Part shown: one piece after another, positions 1 to 8,705 of the stretch
Numbering within the stretch: position 1 is the first letter of the stretch
Layout: every line of letters begins with the position of its first letter
Assembly: GCF_013410565.1 (NCBI RefSeq)
Contig: NZ_JACCFO010000001.1
Span: 5,270,001-5,334,000 of the forward strand
DNA: 64,000 nucleotides
Reading direction: 5' to 3'
From: Streptomonospora nanhaiensis
GTDB lineage: Bacteria; Actinomycetota; Actinomycetes; Streptosporangiales; Streptosporangiaceae
Translations under genes and position numbers: made by a program
The notes under the pieces: model-generated
Database searches by the model: none
Seen by the model: the letters and a program-made list of their open reading frames with translations, nothing else
What the model was told of the DNA's origin: nothing

Positions 1-503
1 GACGGCCGCATGGCCAGCGCGCCCGCCAGCACGACCCGCTTGCGCTGGCCGTAGGACAGCAGGTGCGTGGGCCGCTCGGCCAGCGCGGTGATCCCCAGCG
101 CCTCCAGCGCCCAGTCCACCCGCTCGCCCGCCGCCGCGGCGTCCAGCCCCAGGTTCAGCGGTCCAAAGGAGACGTCCTGGCGCACGCTGGCCGAGAAGAG
201 CTGGTCGTCGGGGTCCTGGAAGACCAGCTGCACCCGGCGGCGCAGCCCGGCCAGCGCGCGCCGGCCCCGCCCCACCGGTTCGCCGTCCACCCGGACCTCC
301 CCGGCATCGGGGGAGAGGCTGCCCGCCAGCAGGCGCAGCAGCGTGGTCTTTCCCCCGCCGTTGGGTCCCAGCACCGCAACCGTGCTCCGCGCCGGGACCG
401 CCGCGTCCAGGCCGGTGAACACCGGGCCGGAGTCGGGGTAGCCGAACACCAGGCCGCACGCGGCCAGCGCCGGCGCGCCGGAGTCCCGCGCCGCCCCCGT
501 CAC
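1..503 (-). CDS. cbiO: Cobalt/nickel ECF transporter ATPase CbiO (partial)
   Basis: ATP-binding subunit of an energy-coupling-factor importer; it hydrolyses ATP at the cytoplasmic face to drive metal uptake through CbiMNQ. The Walker A loop GPNGGGKT is at residues 46-53, the Q-loop reads FQDPDDQLF, and the ABC signature LSYGQ lies just before the window edge; Walker B and the C-terminus are outside. I start it at GTG 503 because this codon overlaps the cbiQ stop as GTGA, which implies translational coupling as the last gene of cbiM-N-Q-O. Nothing in this subunit separates cobalt from nickel; the nearby B12 genes favour cobalt. Confidence 0.93.
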   Translation of the reverse strand, partial: MTGAARDSGAPALAACGLVFGYPDSGPVFTGLDAAVPARSTVAVLGPNGGGKTTLLRLLAGSLSPDAGEVRVDGEPVGRGRRALAGLRRRVQLVFQDPDDQLFSASVRQDVSFGPLNLGLDAAAAGERVDWALEALGITALAERPTHLLSYGQRKRVVLAGALAMRP

Positions 504-1255
504 AGGGCCGCGCCCAGCGCCGACGGACCCAGCGCCACCGCCGCCACCAGCAGCGCCGGCGCGGCGGCCGCCGCCAGCGCCGCCGGGCGCAGCGGGGTCT
601 CCTCCACCAGCACGGTGAGCGCGCCGGTGTAGCCCCGGCACTCCAGCCCGCGCTGGAGGCGCCGGGAGCGGTCGTAGGAGCGCACGAACAGCGCCGCGCC
701 CAGCGCGCCCGCCGACCGGATCCACGGCCGCCACCCGCTGTAGCCCAACCGGGCCGCCTGCGCGGCCTGGATCCGCCGCACGCCCTCCAGCGCCACGAAC
801 AGCATCCGGTAGACGAGCGCCACCACCTCGACCACCGGTTCGGGCACACCGGCGCGTGTCAGACGCGGCAGGACCTCGGCCAGCGGCGTGGTGCACGCGA
901 ACCCCACCTGGCAGCACACGGCGGCGGCGGCGCGCCCGGCGACCTCGGCGGCGCGCGCCCCGCCGTCGGCGGCCATGGCCACCGCGCCCCCGGGACCGCC
1001 GACGCTGACCAGCAGCGCCGCCGCGCCGGTGAGGACGAACAGCAGCGGCCCCCACACGGCCCCCGCGTAGGCGCGCGGCGCCACCCGCGCCGGGCCGAGC
1101 ACCGCGCCCACCGCGGCCGCGGCCGCCAGGGGAGCGGCCGGCCAGGCCGGCAGCACGAGCGCGCACACCAGCAGCCCGCCGAACAGGACGCCCTTGACAG
1201 CGGGGTGGAGCCGCCGCCACGGGCTCCGGTAGGCCGCGGCGTCGATCGCCGGCAT
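500..1255 (-). CDS. cbiQ: Cobalt ECF transporter T component CbiQ
   Basis: Transmembrane coupling subunit that links the ATPase CbiO to the substrate-binding pair CbiM/CbiN. The 251-residue protein has hydrophobic segments near residues 20-55, 65-90 and 100-125 and at the C-terminus. Its cytoplasmic part carries the Arg/Gly-rich coupling motifs expected of the family, around AQAARLGYSGWRPW and RLQRGLECRGY, which bind the ATPases. It overlaps cbiO by 4 nt and follows cbiN after a few bases, so it belongs to the leftward operon. Length and motif order match CbiQ/EcfT; assignment to cobalt rests on the cbiM and cbiN neighbours. Confidence 0.93.
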   Translation of the reverse strand: MPAIDAAAYRSPWRRLHPAVKGVLFGGLLVCALVLPAWPAAPLAAAAAVGAVLGPARVAPRAYAGAVWGPLLFVLTGAAALLVSVGGPGGAVAMAADGGARAAEVAGRAAAAVCCQVGFACTTPLAEVLPRLTRAGVPEPVVEVVALVYRMLFVALEGVRRIQAAQAARLGYSGWRPWIRSAGALGAALFVRSYDRSRRLQRGLECRGYTGALTVLVEETPLRPAALAAAAAPALLVAAVALGPSALGAAL

Positions 1256-1260
1256 CGCGC

Positions 1261-1638
1261 CTACCGCGCGGCCCCGCCGCGCTTCGCCCCGGGCCCGCCG
1301 CCCGGCGCGGACGCCTCGGCGGCCCGGGTGCCGGGCGCACCGGAGCGCTCCAGCCTGCGGCGGGTGCGCAGCACGCCGAAGCAGTAGCCGATGATCCCGG
1401 CGCCGATGGCCGCCTGCAGCGCGAACAGGCCCGACTCGATCTCGCTGGACGGCGCCTCGTAGACCGGGGTGAACCAGGGCTCGTAGTCGGGGTCGATCCG
1501 CTGGACGGCCTCCTCGGCCTCGGCGTCGGCGCCCGGGAACGGCTCGGGCAGGTGGTCGGCGGCGCCGATCAGCACGGGAAGCACGGCGATGGCCGCCGCG
1601 GCGGCGATCAGCAGCCAGGTCGTCAGGGTCCGGGGCAT
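1261..1638 (-). CDS. cbiN: Cobalt transport protein CbiN
   Basis: Small auxiliary membrane protein that works with CbiM in metal capture. The 125-residue product has the family layout: an N-terminal helix (about residues 7-25), an extracytoplasmic loop with the segment IDPDYEPWFTPVYEAPSSEIESGLF, and a second helix (about 68-88, AAIGAGIIGYCFG), then a basic Gly/Ala-rich tail that is longer than in typical CbiN (about 90-105 residues). The ATG at 1638 lies 2 nt after the cbiM stop. A cbiN gene between cbiM and cbiQ argues for cobalt, since nickel systems often carry nikN or nikL instead. Confidence 0.9.
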   Translation of the reverse strand: MPRTLTTWLLIAAAAAIAVLPVLIGAADHLPEPFPGADAEAEEAVQRIDPDYEPWFTPVYEAPSSEIESGLFALQAAIGAGIIGYCFGVLRTRRRLERSGAPGTRAAEASAPGGGPGAKRGGAAR

Positions 1639-1640
1639 GC

Positions 1641-2369
1641 TCAACCCGCCTTCTCGTCGGTCCGGGGCGCCGCCGCGGGCGCGGGCTCGGGGGCGCGCAG
1701 CACGCCCAGCCGCCGCAGGTCCTCGCGGCCGACCGTGCTGAGCAGCCGCACGATCACCACGGTCACCAGGCCCTCGATGACGGCGAGCGGAATCTGGGTG
1801 ACCGAGAAGACCGCTGCGAAGGCGGCGAAGGCGCCGAGGAACCCGCCGGCGGGGTCGGGGTGGGCGAGCGCCAGCTGCGCGCTGGTCACGGTGTAGGCGC
1901 TCATACTGGCCAGGGCCGAGGCGAAGAAGACGCCCAGGCCAAGCGCCGTGGTCTCGGGCAGGGACCGGGTGAGCGCGCGCACCGCCTTGTAGGCGCCGTA
2001 GGCCACCCAGGGCCCGACCACCGCCATGGAGAACACGTTGGCGCCCAGGGTGGTCAGCCCGCCGTGGGCCAGCAGCAAGGACTGGAACAGCAGGGTGACC
2101 GTGCCCAGGGCGGCCATGACGGGCGGGCGGAACAGCACCGCGCCCAGGCCGACGCCGGTGGGGTGGGAGCAGCTGCCGGTGACCGAGGGGATCTTCAGCG
2201 CGGACATGGCGAAGCAGAACGCGCCCGAGGCGCCCAGCAGCAGCTTGGCGTCGGGATCGGCGCGTACGGCGAGCGTCATCGAGCGGATTCCGTGGGCGAC
2301 GAAGGGAGCGGCGGCGGCGGTCCAGGCGGCGGCGTGCTGCCATGGCAGGAAGCCTTCGGCGATATGCAT
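1641..2369 (-). CDS. cbiM: Cobalt ECF transporter S component CbiM
   Basis: Substrate-specific membrane component that binds the divalent metal. The start is fixed by the family's hallmark N-terminus MHIAEGFLP: the N-terminal amine and His2 are metal ligands in this family, so longer reading frames upstream are unlikely to be used. The protein (242 residues) contains the conserved [22 protein letters not shown] segment and about seven membrane helices. It is the first gene of the leftward operon cbiM-N-Q-O. I see no convincing cobalamin riboswitch in the leader, although such operons are often B12-controlled. Confidence 0.94.
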   Translation of the reverse strand: MHIAEGFLPWQHAAAWTAAAAPFVAHGIRSMTLAVRADPDAKLLLGASGAFCFAMSALKIPSVTGSCSHPTGVGLGAVLFRPPVMAALGTVTLLFQSLLLAHGGLTTLGANVFSMAVVGPWVAYGAYKAVRALTRSLPETTALGLGVFFASALASMSAYTVTSAQLALAHPDPAGGFLGAFAAFAAVFSVTQIPLAVIEGLVTVVIVRLLSTVGREDLRRLGVLRAPEPAPAAAPRTDEKAG

Positions 2370-3412
2370 GAGGGGGGACCCATCCTCCAGCACGTCGTGG
2401 ACGGTCGGCACGCCTGGCCGGCGCCTCCGGGCTCGCGGATCACCGCCCGCCGCCGGCCGTCCCGGGCGCGGCCGCGCGGACGCTCCCGGTGGCATGTCGC
2501 CGACCCGCCGCCGGCTGCGGTGGGTCGGGGCGTTGGGCTCCCCGTTCGCGGTGGGCGGGGGCGCGCCGGTGCGGACCGGGTCCCCGAACACCACGGCTTC
2601 CTGAAGGTACGGCGTAGGCGGTACGACCGCAATGGCGGACACAGAGCGACAAACAGTATGCCCAGGCCGAAGCCGGGCACACCGCTTGTGTACCCTGACC
2701 GGGCGCCGATCGACCCCGCGGCCCGCCCGCGCACCCGCGTCGACCCGCACTCCTCAACCCCTGCCGACCCCGGAGACCGCCGTGCCCCGACCGCCCCGAG
2801 CGCTGCCGCCCGCCCGCGGCGCGGTCGAGCCCGCGGCGCGGGTGGACCGGGCGGGGCGGCACGTCGCGCGGGGCGGATCCGGCGGCGGCCACGGGACCTG
2901 CCACAGCGGCACTCCCGCCCCGCGTACCGAGTCCCGCCCGCGGCCCGTGCCCCGGCCCCACGCGGCCCCGGCTCCCGGCCCCGTCCCGCCCTCCCGTCCC
3001 GGCGACGGCCTCCGGCCCGCCGCCGCGGATGCGGAAATGCGCGCCGGCGCGGTCCGCGCACGGGCCGATGAGGAGCGTCCGATTGCCGGCCGCGGGCCTG
3101 TCCGCAACCCCGTCTCCAGGAACCTCGGGGCGGTTTTGTCCGAGGCTGGTACGCGAGTCCCGAACGCCGCACCCGCGTCCCGCCCCGGAGACGGCGACGG
3201 GTGCTGCCGCGCGGGCCGCGCATGCTCCTGTTCCGCACCGCCGGTGGGGGGCCGCGCCCGGGTCCACAATGCCGCGCACGGCTCCGCGACCGCCCCTCGC
3301 CCGGGAGGCCGGCGGGGGGAAGGCCGGGGGGAAGGCGCGTGCCGTCTCCGGTGCGGCGGCCACGCGCGTTCCGGCGCGGCGGCCCTCCTTCCGCGCACCC
3401 GGGGCGGTGCCG
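2370..3412. other. Gene-free region between cbiM and cobC
   Basis: About 1 kb separates the divergent cbiM and cobC genes. Long open frames occur on both strands, but they are Arg/Pro/Gly/Ala-rich, overlap each other and resemble no family I know, so I treat them as GC artefacts. The segment 2590-2700 is less GC-rich and includes the near-repeats GGTACGGCG and GGCGGTACG, and is the most likely place for promoters of both operons. I found none of the conserved cobalamin-riboswitch blocks on either strand by eye. Confidence 0.5.
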
Positions 3413-4489
3413 GTGTCGGCTGAAGCCGGAGAGCGCGCCGACGACGTGGACCTGCGCCACCACGGCGACGCCGAGGTCGGCCCCGGGCTGCTCGACTTCG
3501 CCGTGAACGTGCGCGCCGGCACGCCCCCCGCCTGGCTGGCCGAGCGCGTCTCCGCCTCCCTGGCCGACCTCGCCGCCTACCCCGACCCCCGCCCCGCGCG
3601 CGCCGCCGTCGCCCGCCGCCACGGGCGCGACCCGGACGGCGTGCTGCTGACCGCCGGCGCCGCCGAGGCGTTCGTGCTGCTCGCCCGCGTACTGCGCCCC
3701 CGCCGCGCCGTGGTGGTGCACCCCCAGTTCACCGAGCCCGAGGCCGCCCTGCGCGCCGCCGGGCACTTCGTCGAGCGCGTCCTGCTGCCCCCGCCCCGCT
3801 TCGCCCTCGACCCCGCCGCCGTCCCCGCCGACGCCGACCTCGTCATGGTGGGCAACCCCACCAACCCGACCTCGGTCCTCCACCCCGCCGCCGTCCTCGC
3901 CGCCCTCGCCCGGCCCGGCCGCACCCTCGTGGTGGACGAGGCGTTCGCCGACTGCGTGCCCGGCGAACCCGAGTCGCTGGCCGGGCGCGCCGACCTGCCC
4001 GGCCTCGTCGTTGTGCGCAGCCTCACCAAGACCTGGGGTCTGGCCGGCCTGCGCGCCGGCTACCTGCTGGCCGACCCCGCCCTGGTCGCGCGGCTGGCCG
4101 ACGCCCAGCCCCTGTGGTCGGTCTCCACCCCCGCCCTGGCCGCCACCGCCGCCTGCTGCGAACCCCGCGCCCTGGCCGAGGCCGACGCCTGGGCCCGGCG
4201 CCTGGCCGCCGACCGCGCCGCCCTCGCCCGCGGCCTCGCCGCCGCCGGACTGCACGTCACACCGGGCGCCGCGGCCTCCTTCCTGCTGGTCCGCGCCGAC
4301 GGGGGAGAGGCGCTGCGGCAGCGGCTGCGCGCCGCCGGGATCGCGGTGCGGCGCGGCGACACCTTCCCCGGACTCGGCCCCGACTGGCTGCGCGTGGCGG
4401 TCCGGGACCGCCGGACCGCTCTCCGGCTGACGCGAACTCTGGCAGAGTTGCGCTTGGGATCGCCCCGCGGTGACGCCGCACCGAAGTGA
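3413..4489 (+). CDS. cobC: CobC-like PLP-dependent aminotransferase/decarboxylase
   Basis: Fold-type I PLP enzyme of the HisC/CobC group (Rv2231c-like), thought to supply the (R)-1-amino-2-propanol arm of cobalamin by acting on threonine phosphate. Diagnostic segments are MVGNPTNPTSVL, VVDEAFADCVPGE (PLP-contacting Asp) and VVRSLTKTWGLAGLRAGY, which contains the Schiff-base Lys in SLTKTW. The start is uncertain: GTG 3413 has GGGG 8 nt upstream, GTG 3407 is equally in frame. The product of about 358 residues fits the family. It precedes bluB-cobT, consistent with a B12 role, although a histidinol-phosphate aminotransferase activity cannot be excluded. Confidence 0.85.
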   Translation: MSAEAGERADDVDLRHHGDAEVGPGLLDFAVNVRAGTPPAWLAERVSASLADLAAYPDPRPARAAVARRHGRDPDGVLLTAGAAEAFVLLARVLRPRRAVVVHPQFTEPEAALRAAGHFVERVLLPPPRFALDPAAVPADADLVMVGNPTNPTSVLHPAAVLAALARPGRTLVVDEAFADCVPGEPESLAGRADLPGLVVVRSLTKTWGLAGLRAGYLLADPALVARLADAQPLWSVSTPALAATAACCEPRALAEADAWARRLAADRAALARGLAAAGLHVTPGAAASFLLVRADGGEALRQRLRAAGIAVRRGDTFPGLGPDWLRVAVRDRRTALRLTRTLAELRLGSPRGDAAPK

Positions 4490-4624
4490 GGATGGCGATG
4501 TCCGTGTGTTCACTGACGACCACCGCCGGCGGGCCGCACCGCCGGTGTGCCCTGGGGGGACGACCGGCGGGTGCGGTGCGCGAGGCCGGCTGCCCCGCGC
4601 CGCAGCCGCCGCGAAAGGAGCACC

Positions 4625-7177
4625 ATGACCGGTGAGGACCACCGACACCGCAGACCCGACGACGACCGGCCCCCGGCCAAGGGACTGCTCGACGACCTGC
4701 CCGAGACCGGGCGCGGCGCGGGGGGCGCGCCGCGCCCGGCGGCGGCCCGCCCCAACCCCTTCCACGTGCCGCAGAAGCGCCCCGCGGGCGGCTCCCGGCC
4801 CAACGTGATCCCCTTCCGCGGCGCCGGCTTCGACCGCACGGCCGCCGCGCCCGCCGCCGAGCCCGACCCCGCGCCCGAGCCCGCGGCCCAGCCCCGCACC
4901 GAGTCCGCGGCCACCGAGGCGGCGGCGCCCGAGGCCGCGGCCGAACCCGCCGCCCCCGAGCAGCCCGGCGCACCCGCGGCCGCCGCGGAGCGCGCCGGCG
5001 GCGCGGCGCGGCGCCCCGCCGCCCGCGAGTCCCGCCCGGCGGCCCCCGCCGCGCCGGAGTACCCGCCGCCCGCCCCGGCGGCGGCCCCGGTCGCGGCGCC
5101 CGCGTCGGCGCAGGCGGCCCCGGCCCGCCCCGCCGCACCCGAGTACCCGCCGCCGGCCGCCCGGCCCGCCGCCCCCGCTCCGGCCGACGCCCCCGAGGCG
5201 CCCGAGCCCGCGGCGCAGGCCCCCGCCGACACCGGCGACGCGGCGCCCGCCGCCGAGCGCCGCACCCCGACCCCGACCCCGAGCGAAGACGGTTCTCCTG
5301 TGAACGCGCACGCAGCCGCCGCCCAGCCCGAGCACCCCGACCACGGTCCCGACGCCGCGGCCGCCGAGGCCGCCCCCGCGCCCGAACCCGCCGAACCCGC
5401 CGAACCCGCCGAGACCTCTGGGCGGCCCGGCGGCGGCGCGGCCGCGGCCGAACACGCCTACGGCGAGGCCGAGCGCGCCGCCGTCTACCGCGCCATCCGC
5501 GACCGCCGCGACGTGCGCGTGGGCTTCCGCGCCGACCCCGTCCCCGACGACGTGCTCACCCGGGTCCTCGACGCCGCCCACCGCGCACCCTCGGTCGGCT
5601 ACTCCCAGCCCTGGGACTTCATCGTCGTCCACGACGAGGACCTGCGCTCCCGCGTCCACGAACTGGTGCGCGTCCAGCGCGACGAGTACGCGCGCGCCCT
5701 GCCCGGCGCCCGCGCCCAGGCGTTCTCCGGCCTCAAGGTCGAGGCCATCCTCGACACCCCCGTCAACGTCGTGGTCACCGTCGACCCCACCCGCGGCGGG
5801 CGCCACACGCTCGGCCGCCACGCCCAGCCCCGCACCCCCGGCTACTCCGCCGCCCTGGCCGTGGAGAACCTGTGGCTGGCCGCGCGCTCCGAGGGCCTGG
5901 GCGTGGGCTGGGTCAGCTTCTTCGACGAGCGCGAACTCGCCCGCGCCCTCGACCTGCCGCCGCACCTGGAGGTCGTGGCCTACCTGTGCGTGGGCTACGT
6001 CGAGGACTTCCCGCCCGAGCCCGAGCTGGCCATGAGCGGCTGGGCGCGCCGCCGCCCCCTCTCCTGGGCCGTGCACCGCGACCACTACGGGCGCCGCGGG
6101 CTGCCGGGCGAGGACGCCACCAGCCTCCTGGACGAGACCGTCGGCGCCATCACCCCGCTCAACCAGCGCGCGCTGAAGGAGGCCGAGGAGCGCCAGGCCG
6201 CCATGACCAAGCCGGCCGGCTCCCTGGGCGTCCTCGAAGAGGTCTCGGTGCGCCTGGCCGGCCTGGCCGGCGAGTGCCCGCCGCCCGTCCCCGAGCCCGC
6301 CGCCGTGGCGGTCTTCGCCGGCGACCACGGGGTGCACGCCCAGGGCGTCAGCGGCTGGCCCCAGGAGGTCACCGCGCAGATGGTGCACAACTTCCTGCGC
6401 GGCGGGGCGGTCGTCAACGCCTTCGCCGAGCAGGTGGGCGCCGAGGTCACCGTCGTGGACGTCGGCGTGGCCGCCGACCTGCCCGCCGTGCCCGGCCTGC
6501 TCCCGCGCAAGATCGCGCACGGCACCGCCGACTTCACCCAGGGCCCGGCCATGACCCGCACCCAGGCCGACTACGCCGTGGAGGCCGGCATCGAGGCCGC
6601 CCGCGACCTGGTCTCGGCCGGCAACCGCTGCCTGATCACCGGTGACATGGGGATCGGCAACACCACGCCCTCGGCCGCGCTCATCGCCGCCTTCACCGGC
6701 GCCGACCCCGCCGAGGTCACCGGCCGCGGCACCGGCGCCGACGACGCGATGCTGGAGCGCAAGATCGACGTGGTGCGGCGGGCGCTCGCCGCCAACGACA
6801 TCGACACCTCCGACCCCGTCGGCGTCCTCGCCGCCGTCGGCGGGTTCGAGCACGCCGCCCTGACCGGGTTCATCCTGGGCGCCGCCGCGCTGCGGGTGCC
6901 CGTCCTGCTGGACGGCGTCAGCGCCGGGGCCGCCGCCGTCGTGGCCGCCGCCATCGAGCCGCGCGCGCTCAACGCCTGCTTCGCCGGCCACCGCTCCTCC
7001 GAGCCCGGCCACGCCGCCGCGCTGCGGCACGTGGGCCTGCGCCCGCTCATCGACCTGGAGATGCGGCTGGGCGAGGGATCGGGCGCGCTCCTGGCGCTGC
7101 CGCTGCTGCAGGGGTCGGTGCGGGCGCTGCGCGACGTGGCCACCTTCGGGTCCGCCGGGGTGAGCGAACGGTACTGA
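4625..7177 (+). CDS. cobT: Bifunctional BluB-CobT (DMB synthase / phosphoribosyltransferase)
   Basis: Fusion that should make the lower ligand of B12 and activate it. Residues 1-277 are a disordered Ala/Pro/Glu-rich arm with one conserved-looking island (NPFHVPQKRP, then RPNVIPFRGAGFDR). Residues about 278-495 are a BluB nitroreductase-fold domain (RRDVRVGF; APSVGYSQPWDF) that cleaves FMN to 5,6-dimethylbenzimidazole. Residues about 500-850 are CobT, which transfers phosphoribose from nicotinate mononucleotide; they show FAGDHGV, GDMGIGNTTPSAA and the catalytic Glu817 in RLGEGSGA. The ATG at 4625 has a clear AAAGGAG site. BluB-CobT fusions are known in actinobacteria; the 280-residue arm is the unusual part. 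Confidence 0.93.
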   Translation: MTGEDHRHRRPDDDRPPAKGLLDDLPETGRGAGGAPRPAAARPNPFHVPQKRPAGGSRPNVIPFRGAGFDRTAAAPAAEPDPAPEPAAQPRTESAATEAAAPEAAAEPAAPEQPGAPAAAAERAGGAARRPAARESRPAAPAAPEYPPPAPAAAPVAAPASAQAAPARPAAPEYPPPAARPAAPAPADAPEAPEPAAQAPADTGDAAPAAERRTPTPTPSEDGSPVNAHAAAAQPEHPDHGPDAAAAEAAPAPEPAEPAEPAETSGRPGGGAAAAEHAYGEAERAAVYRAIRDRRDVRVGFRADPVPDDVLTRVLDAAHRAPSVGYSQPWDFIVVHDEDLRSRVHELVRVQRDEYARALPGARAQAFSGLKVEAILDTPVNVVVTVDPTRGGRHTLGRHAQPRTPGYSAALAVENLWLAARSEGLGVGWVSFFDERELARALDLPPHLEVVAYLCVGYVEDFPPEPELAMSGWARRRPLSWAVHRDHYGRRGLPGEDATSLLDETVGAITPLNQRALKEAEERQAAMTKPAGSLGVLEEVSVRLAGLAGECPPPVPEPAAVAVFAGDHGVHAQGVSGWPQEVTAQMVHNFLRGGAVVNAFAEQVGAEVTVVDVGVAADLPAVPGLLPRKIAHGTADFTQGPAMTRTQADYAVEAGIEAARDLVSAGNRCLITGDMGIGNTTPSAALIAAFTGADPAEVTGRGTGADDAMLERKIDVVRRALAANDIDTSDPVGVLAAVGGFEHAALTGFILGAAALRVPVLLDGVSAGAAAVVAAAIEPRALNACFAGHRSSEPGHAAALRHVGLRPLIDLEMRLGEGSGALLALPLLQGSVRALRDVATFGSAGVSERY

Positions 7178-7203
7178 CCGGATTCCCCGTAGAGTTGTGC
7201 ACA

Positions 7204-7226
7204 CCCCGCCGCGCACGGCGGCGGGG
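7204..7226 (+). terminator. Hairpin after bluB-cobT
   Basis: A perfect 8-bp stem (CCCCGCCG/CGGCGGGG) with a 7-nt loop begins 27 nt after the cobT stop. There is no T-run, as is common in high-GC actinomycetes. Confidence 0.55.
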
Positions 7227-7391
7227 TGGCCGGGGCGCGCCGGCGGCCGCCGCGGTGCGCACGTGCCCCCCGTTTGACACGGTATTTTGGGTTTCGCCGC
7301 CTGCACACCGCGCTACACGGCGAACGCGGGCCGCATCCCCCGCCCAACACCCGCCAACGAACGCACGCTCGCGGATACGGAGGCAGCCTCG

Positions 7392-8705
7392 GTGACGTAT
7401 CTCCTCGGCCTGCGGATGGAGGGGCGCGCGGCCCTGGTCGTCGGCGGCGGCCGGGTCGCCCAGCGGCGCGTCCCCGTGCTGCTGGAGTCCGGCGCCGACG
7501 TCACCCTGGTGGCCCCCGAGGCCACCGCCACCCTTGAGGGCCTGGCCGGCGCCGGGCGCATCACCTGGCTGCGCCGCGCCTACGCACCCGGCGACATCCG
7601 CGACGGCGCGCTGGGCCGCTTCTGGCTCGTGCACGCCGCCACCGACTCCGCCGAGGTCAACGCCGCCGTCGCGGCCGAGGCCGAGGCCGAGCGCGTGTGG
7701 TGCGTGCGCGCCGACGACCGCCACGCCTCGGCCGCCTGGACCCCGGCCAGCGGCAGCGCCTCCGGTGTCACCGTGGGGGTGGTCGCCAACGGCGACCCCC
7801 GCCGCGCCGCCGGGCTGCGCGACGCCGTGCTGGACGGGCTCTCCGACGGCACCCTCGACGCCCGCCGGGGCCGCGAACACCACCGCGGCGTGGCCCTGGT
7901 CGGCGGCGGGCCCGGCGACCCCGGGCTGATCACCGTGCGCGGCCGCCAGCTCCTGGCCCAGGCCGACGTCGTGGTCGTCGACCGGCTGGCCCCCGCCTCG
8001 CTGCTGGACCGCCTGCCCGGCGACGTCGAGATCGTCGACGCCGCCAAGATCCCCTACGGCCGGTCGATGACCCAGGAGGACATAAACCGCGTCCTGGTCG
8101 AGCGCGCCCGGGCGGGCAAGTTCGTCGTGCGGCTCAAGGGCGGCGACTCCTTCCTGTTCGGCCGCGGCGGCGAGGAGGCCGCGGCCTGCGCCGCCGCCGG
8201 GGTCCCCGTCACCGTCGTGCCCGGCATCACCAGCGCGCTCGCCGCGCCCGCCGCCGCCGGCATCCCCGTCACCCACCGGGGCGTCGCCCAGGACGTGCAC
8301 GTGGTCTCCGGCCACGTCGCGCCCGGCGACCCCCGCTCCACGGTCGACTGGGCCGCGCTGGCCGCCGGAGGGGGCACCATCGTGGCGCTGATGGCGGTGG
8401 AGCGCCTTGAGGCCATCGCCGAAGCGCTGATCACCCACGGCCGCTCGCCCGACACCCCGGTGGCGGCGGTGCAGGAGGCCACCCTCCCCACCCAGCGCAC
8501 GGTCCGGGCGACCCTGGGCACCGTCGGGCGCGCCGTCCGCGACTCCGCGATCCGGCCGCCCGCCGTGATCGTGATCGGAGAAGTGGTCAACCTGGCCGGG
8601 GAACTTGACATACTGCAGACGGGGCGTGAAGGGCCGGGGGCGCGGGGCGCCGCCTCCGCCGATCCCGCCGTCGGCGACCCACCCGAGGGGAACCGGGTCT
8701 TGTGA
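7392..8705 (+). CDS. cysG: Siroheme synthase / uroporphyrinogen-III C-methyltransferase
   Basis: Two-domain CysG-type enzyme. The N-terminal part (residues 1-155) is the NAD-dependent precorrin-2 dehydrogenase/ferrochelatase, with the nucleotide-binding VVGGGRVAQRR at about 17-27. The C-terminal part (about 165-415) is the SAM-dependent methyltransferase that turns uroporphyrinogen III into precorrin-2, with VGGGPGDPGLIT, RLKGGDSFLFGRGGEE and PGITSALAAPAAAGIPVTHR. GTG 7392 is chosen for its GGAGG site 8 nt upstream and because the sequence begins directly with the domain. Precorrin-2 feeds both siroheme and B12. It is coupled by GTGA to the GTPase gene downstream. Confidence 0.93.
   Translation: MTYLLGLRMEGRAALVVGGGRVAQRRVPVLLESGADVTLVAPEATATLEGLAGAGRITWLRRAYAPGDIRDGALGRFWLVHAATDSAEVNAAVAAEAEAERVWCVRADDRHASAAWTPASGSASGVTVGVVANGDPRRAAGLRDAVLDGLSDGTLDARRGREHHRGVALVGGGPGDPGLITVRGRQLLAQADVVVVDRLAPASLLDRLPGDVEIVDAAKIPYGRSMTQEDINRVLVERARAGKFVVRLKGGDSFLFGRGGEEAAACAAAGVPVTVVPGITSALAAPAAAGIPVTHRGVAQDVHVVSGHVAPGDPRSTVDWAALAAGGGTIVALMAVERLEAIAEALITHGRSPDTPVAAVQEATLPTQRTVRATLGTVGRAVRDSAIRPPAVIVIGEVVNLAGELDILQTGREGPGARGAASADPAVGDPPEGNRVL

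Noticed and set aside
2370-2650. Cobalamin riboswitch before cbiM
   Set aside because: I looked for the GCCACTG-like box and other conserved blocks on both strands and found only isolated partial matches.
2632-3423. Long open frames on both strands in the cbiM-cobC gap
   Set aside because: Arg/Pro/Ala/Gly composition, mutual overlap, no ribosome site and no domain; typical of GC-rich non-coding DNA.
4496-4632. 45-codon frame (starting MSVCSLTTTAGG) between cobC and cobT
   Set aside because: It overlaps the cobT ribosome site, is Pro/Arg/Gly-rich and has no distinctive feature; probably chance.
7274-7300. TTGACA as -35 of cysG
   Set aside because: The only AT-rich hexamer (TATTTT) is far too close, and no -10 occurs 16-18 nt downstream.
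2276-7306. 1676-codon minus-strand frame across cobC and bluB-cobT
   Set aside because: Antisense shadow of real genes with strong third-position GC; no homology or start signal.
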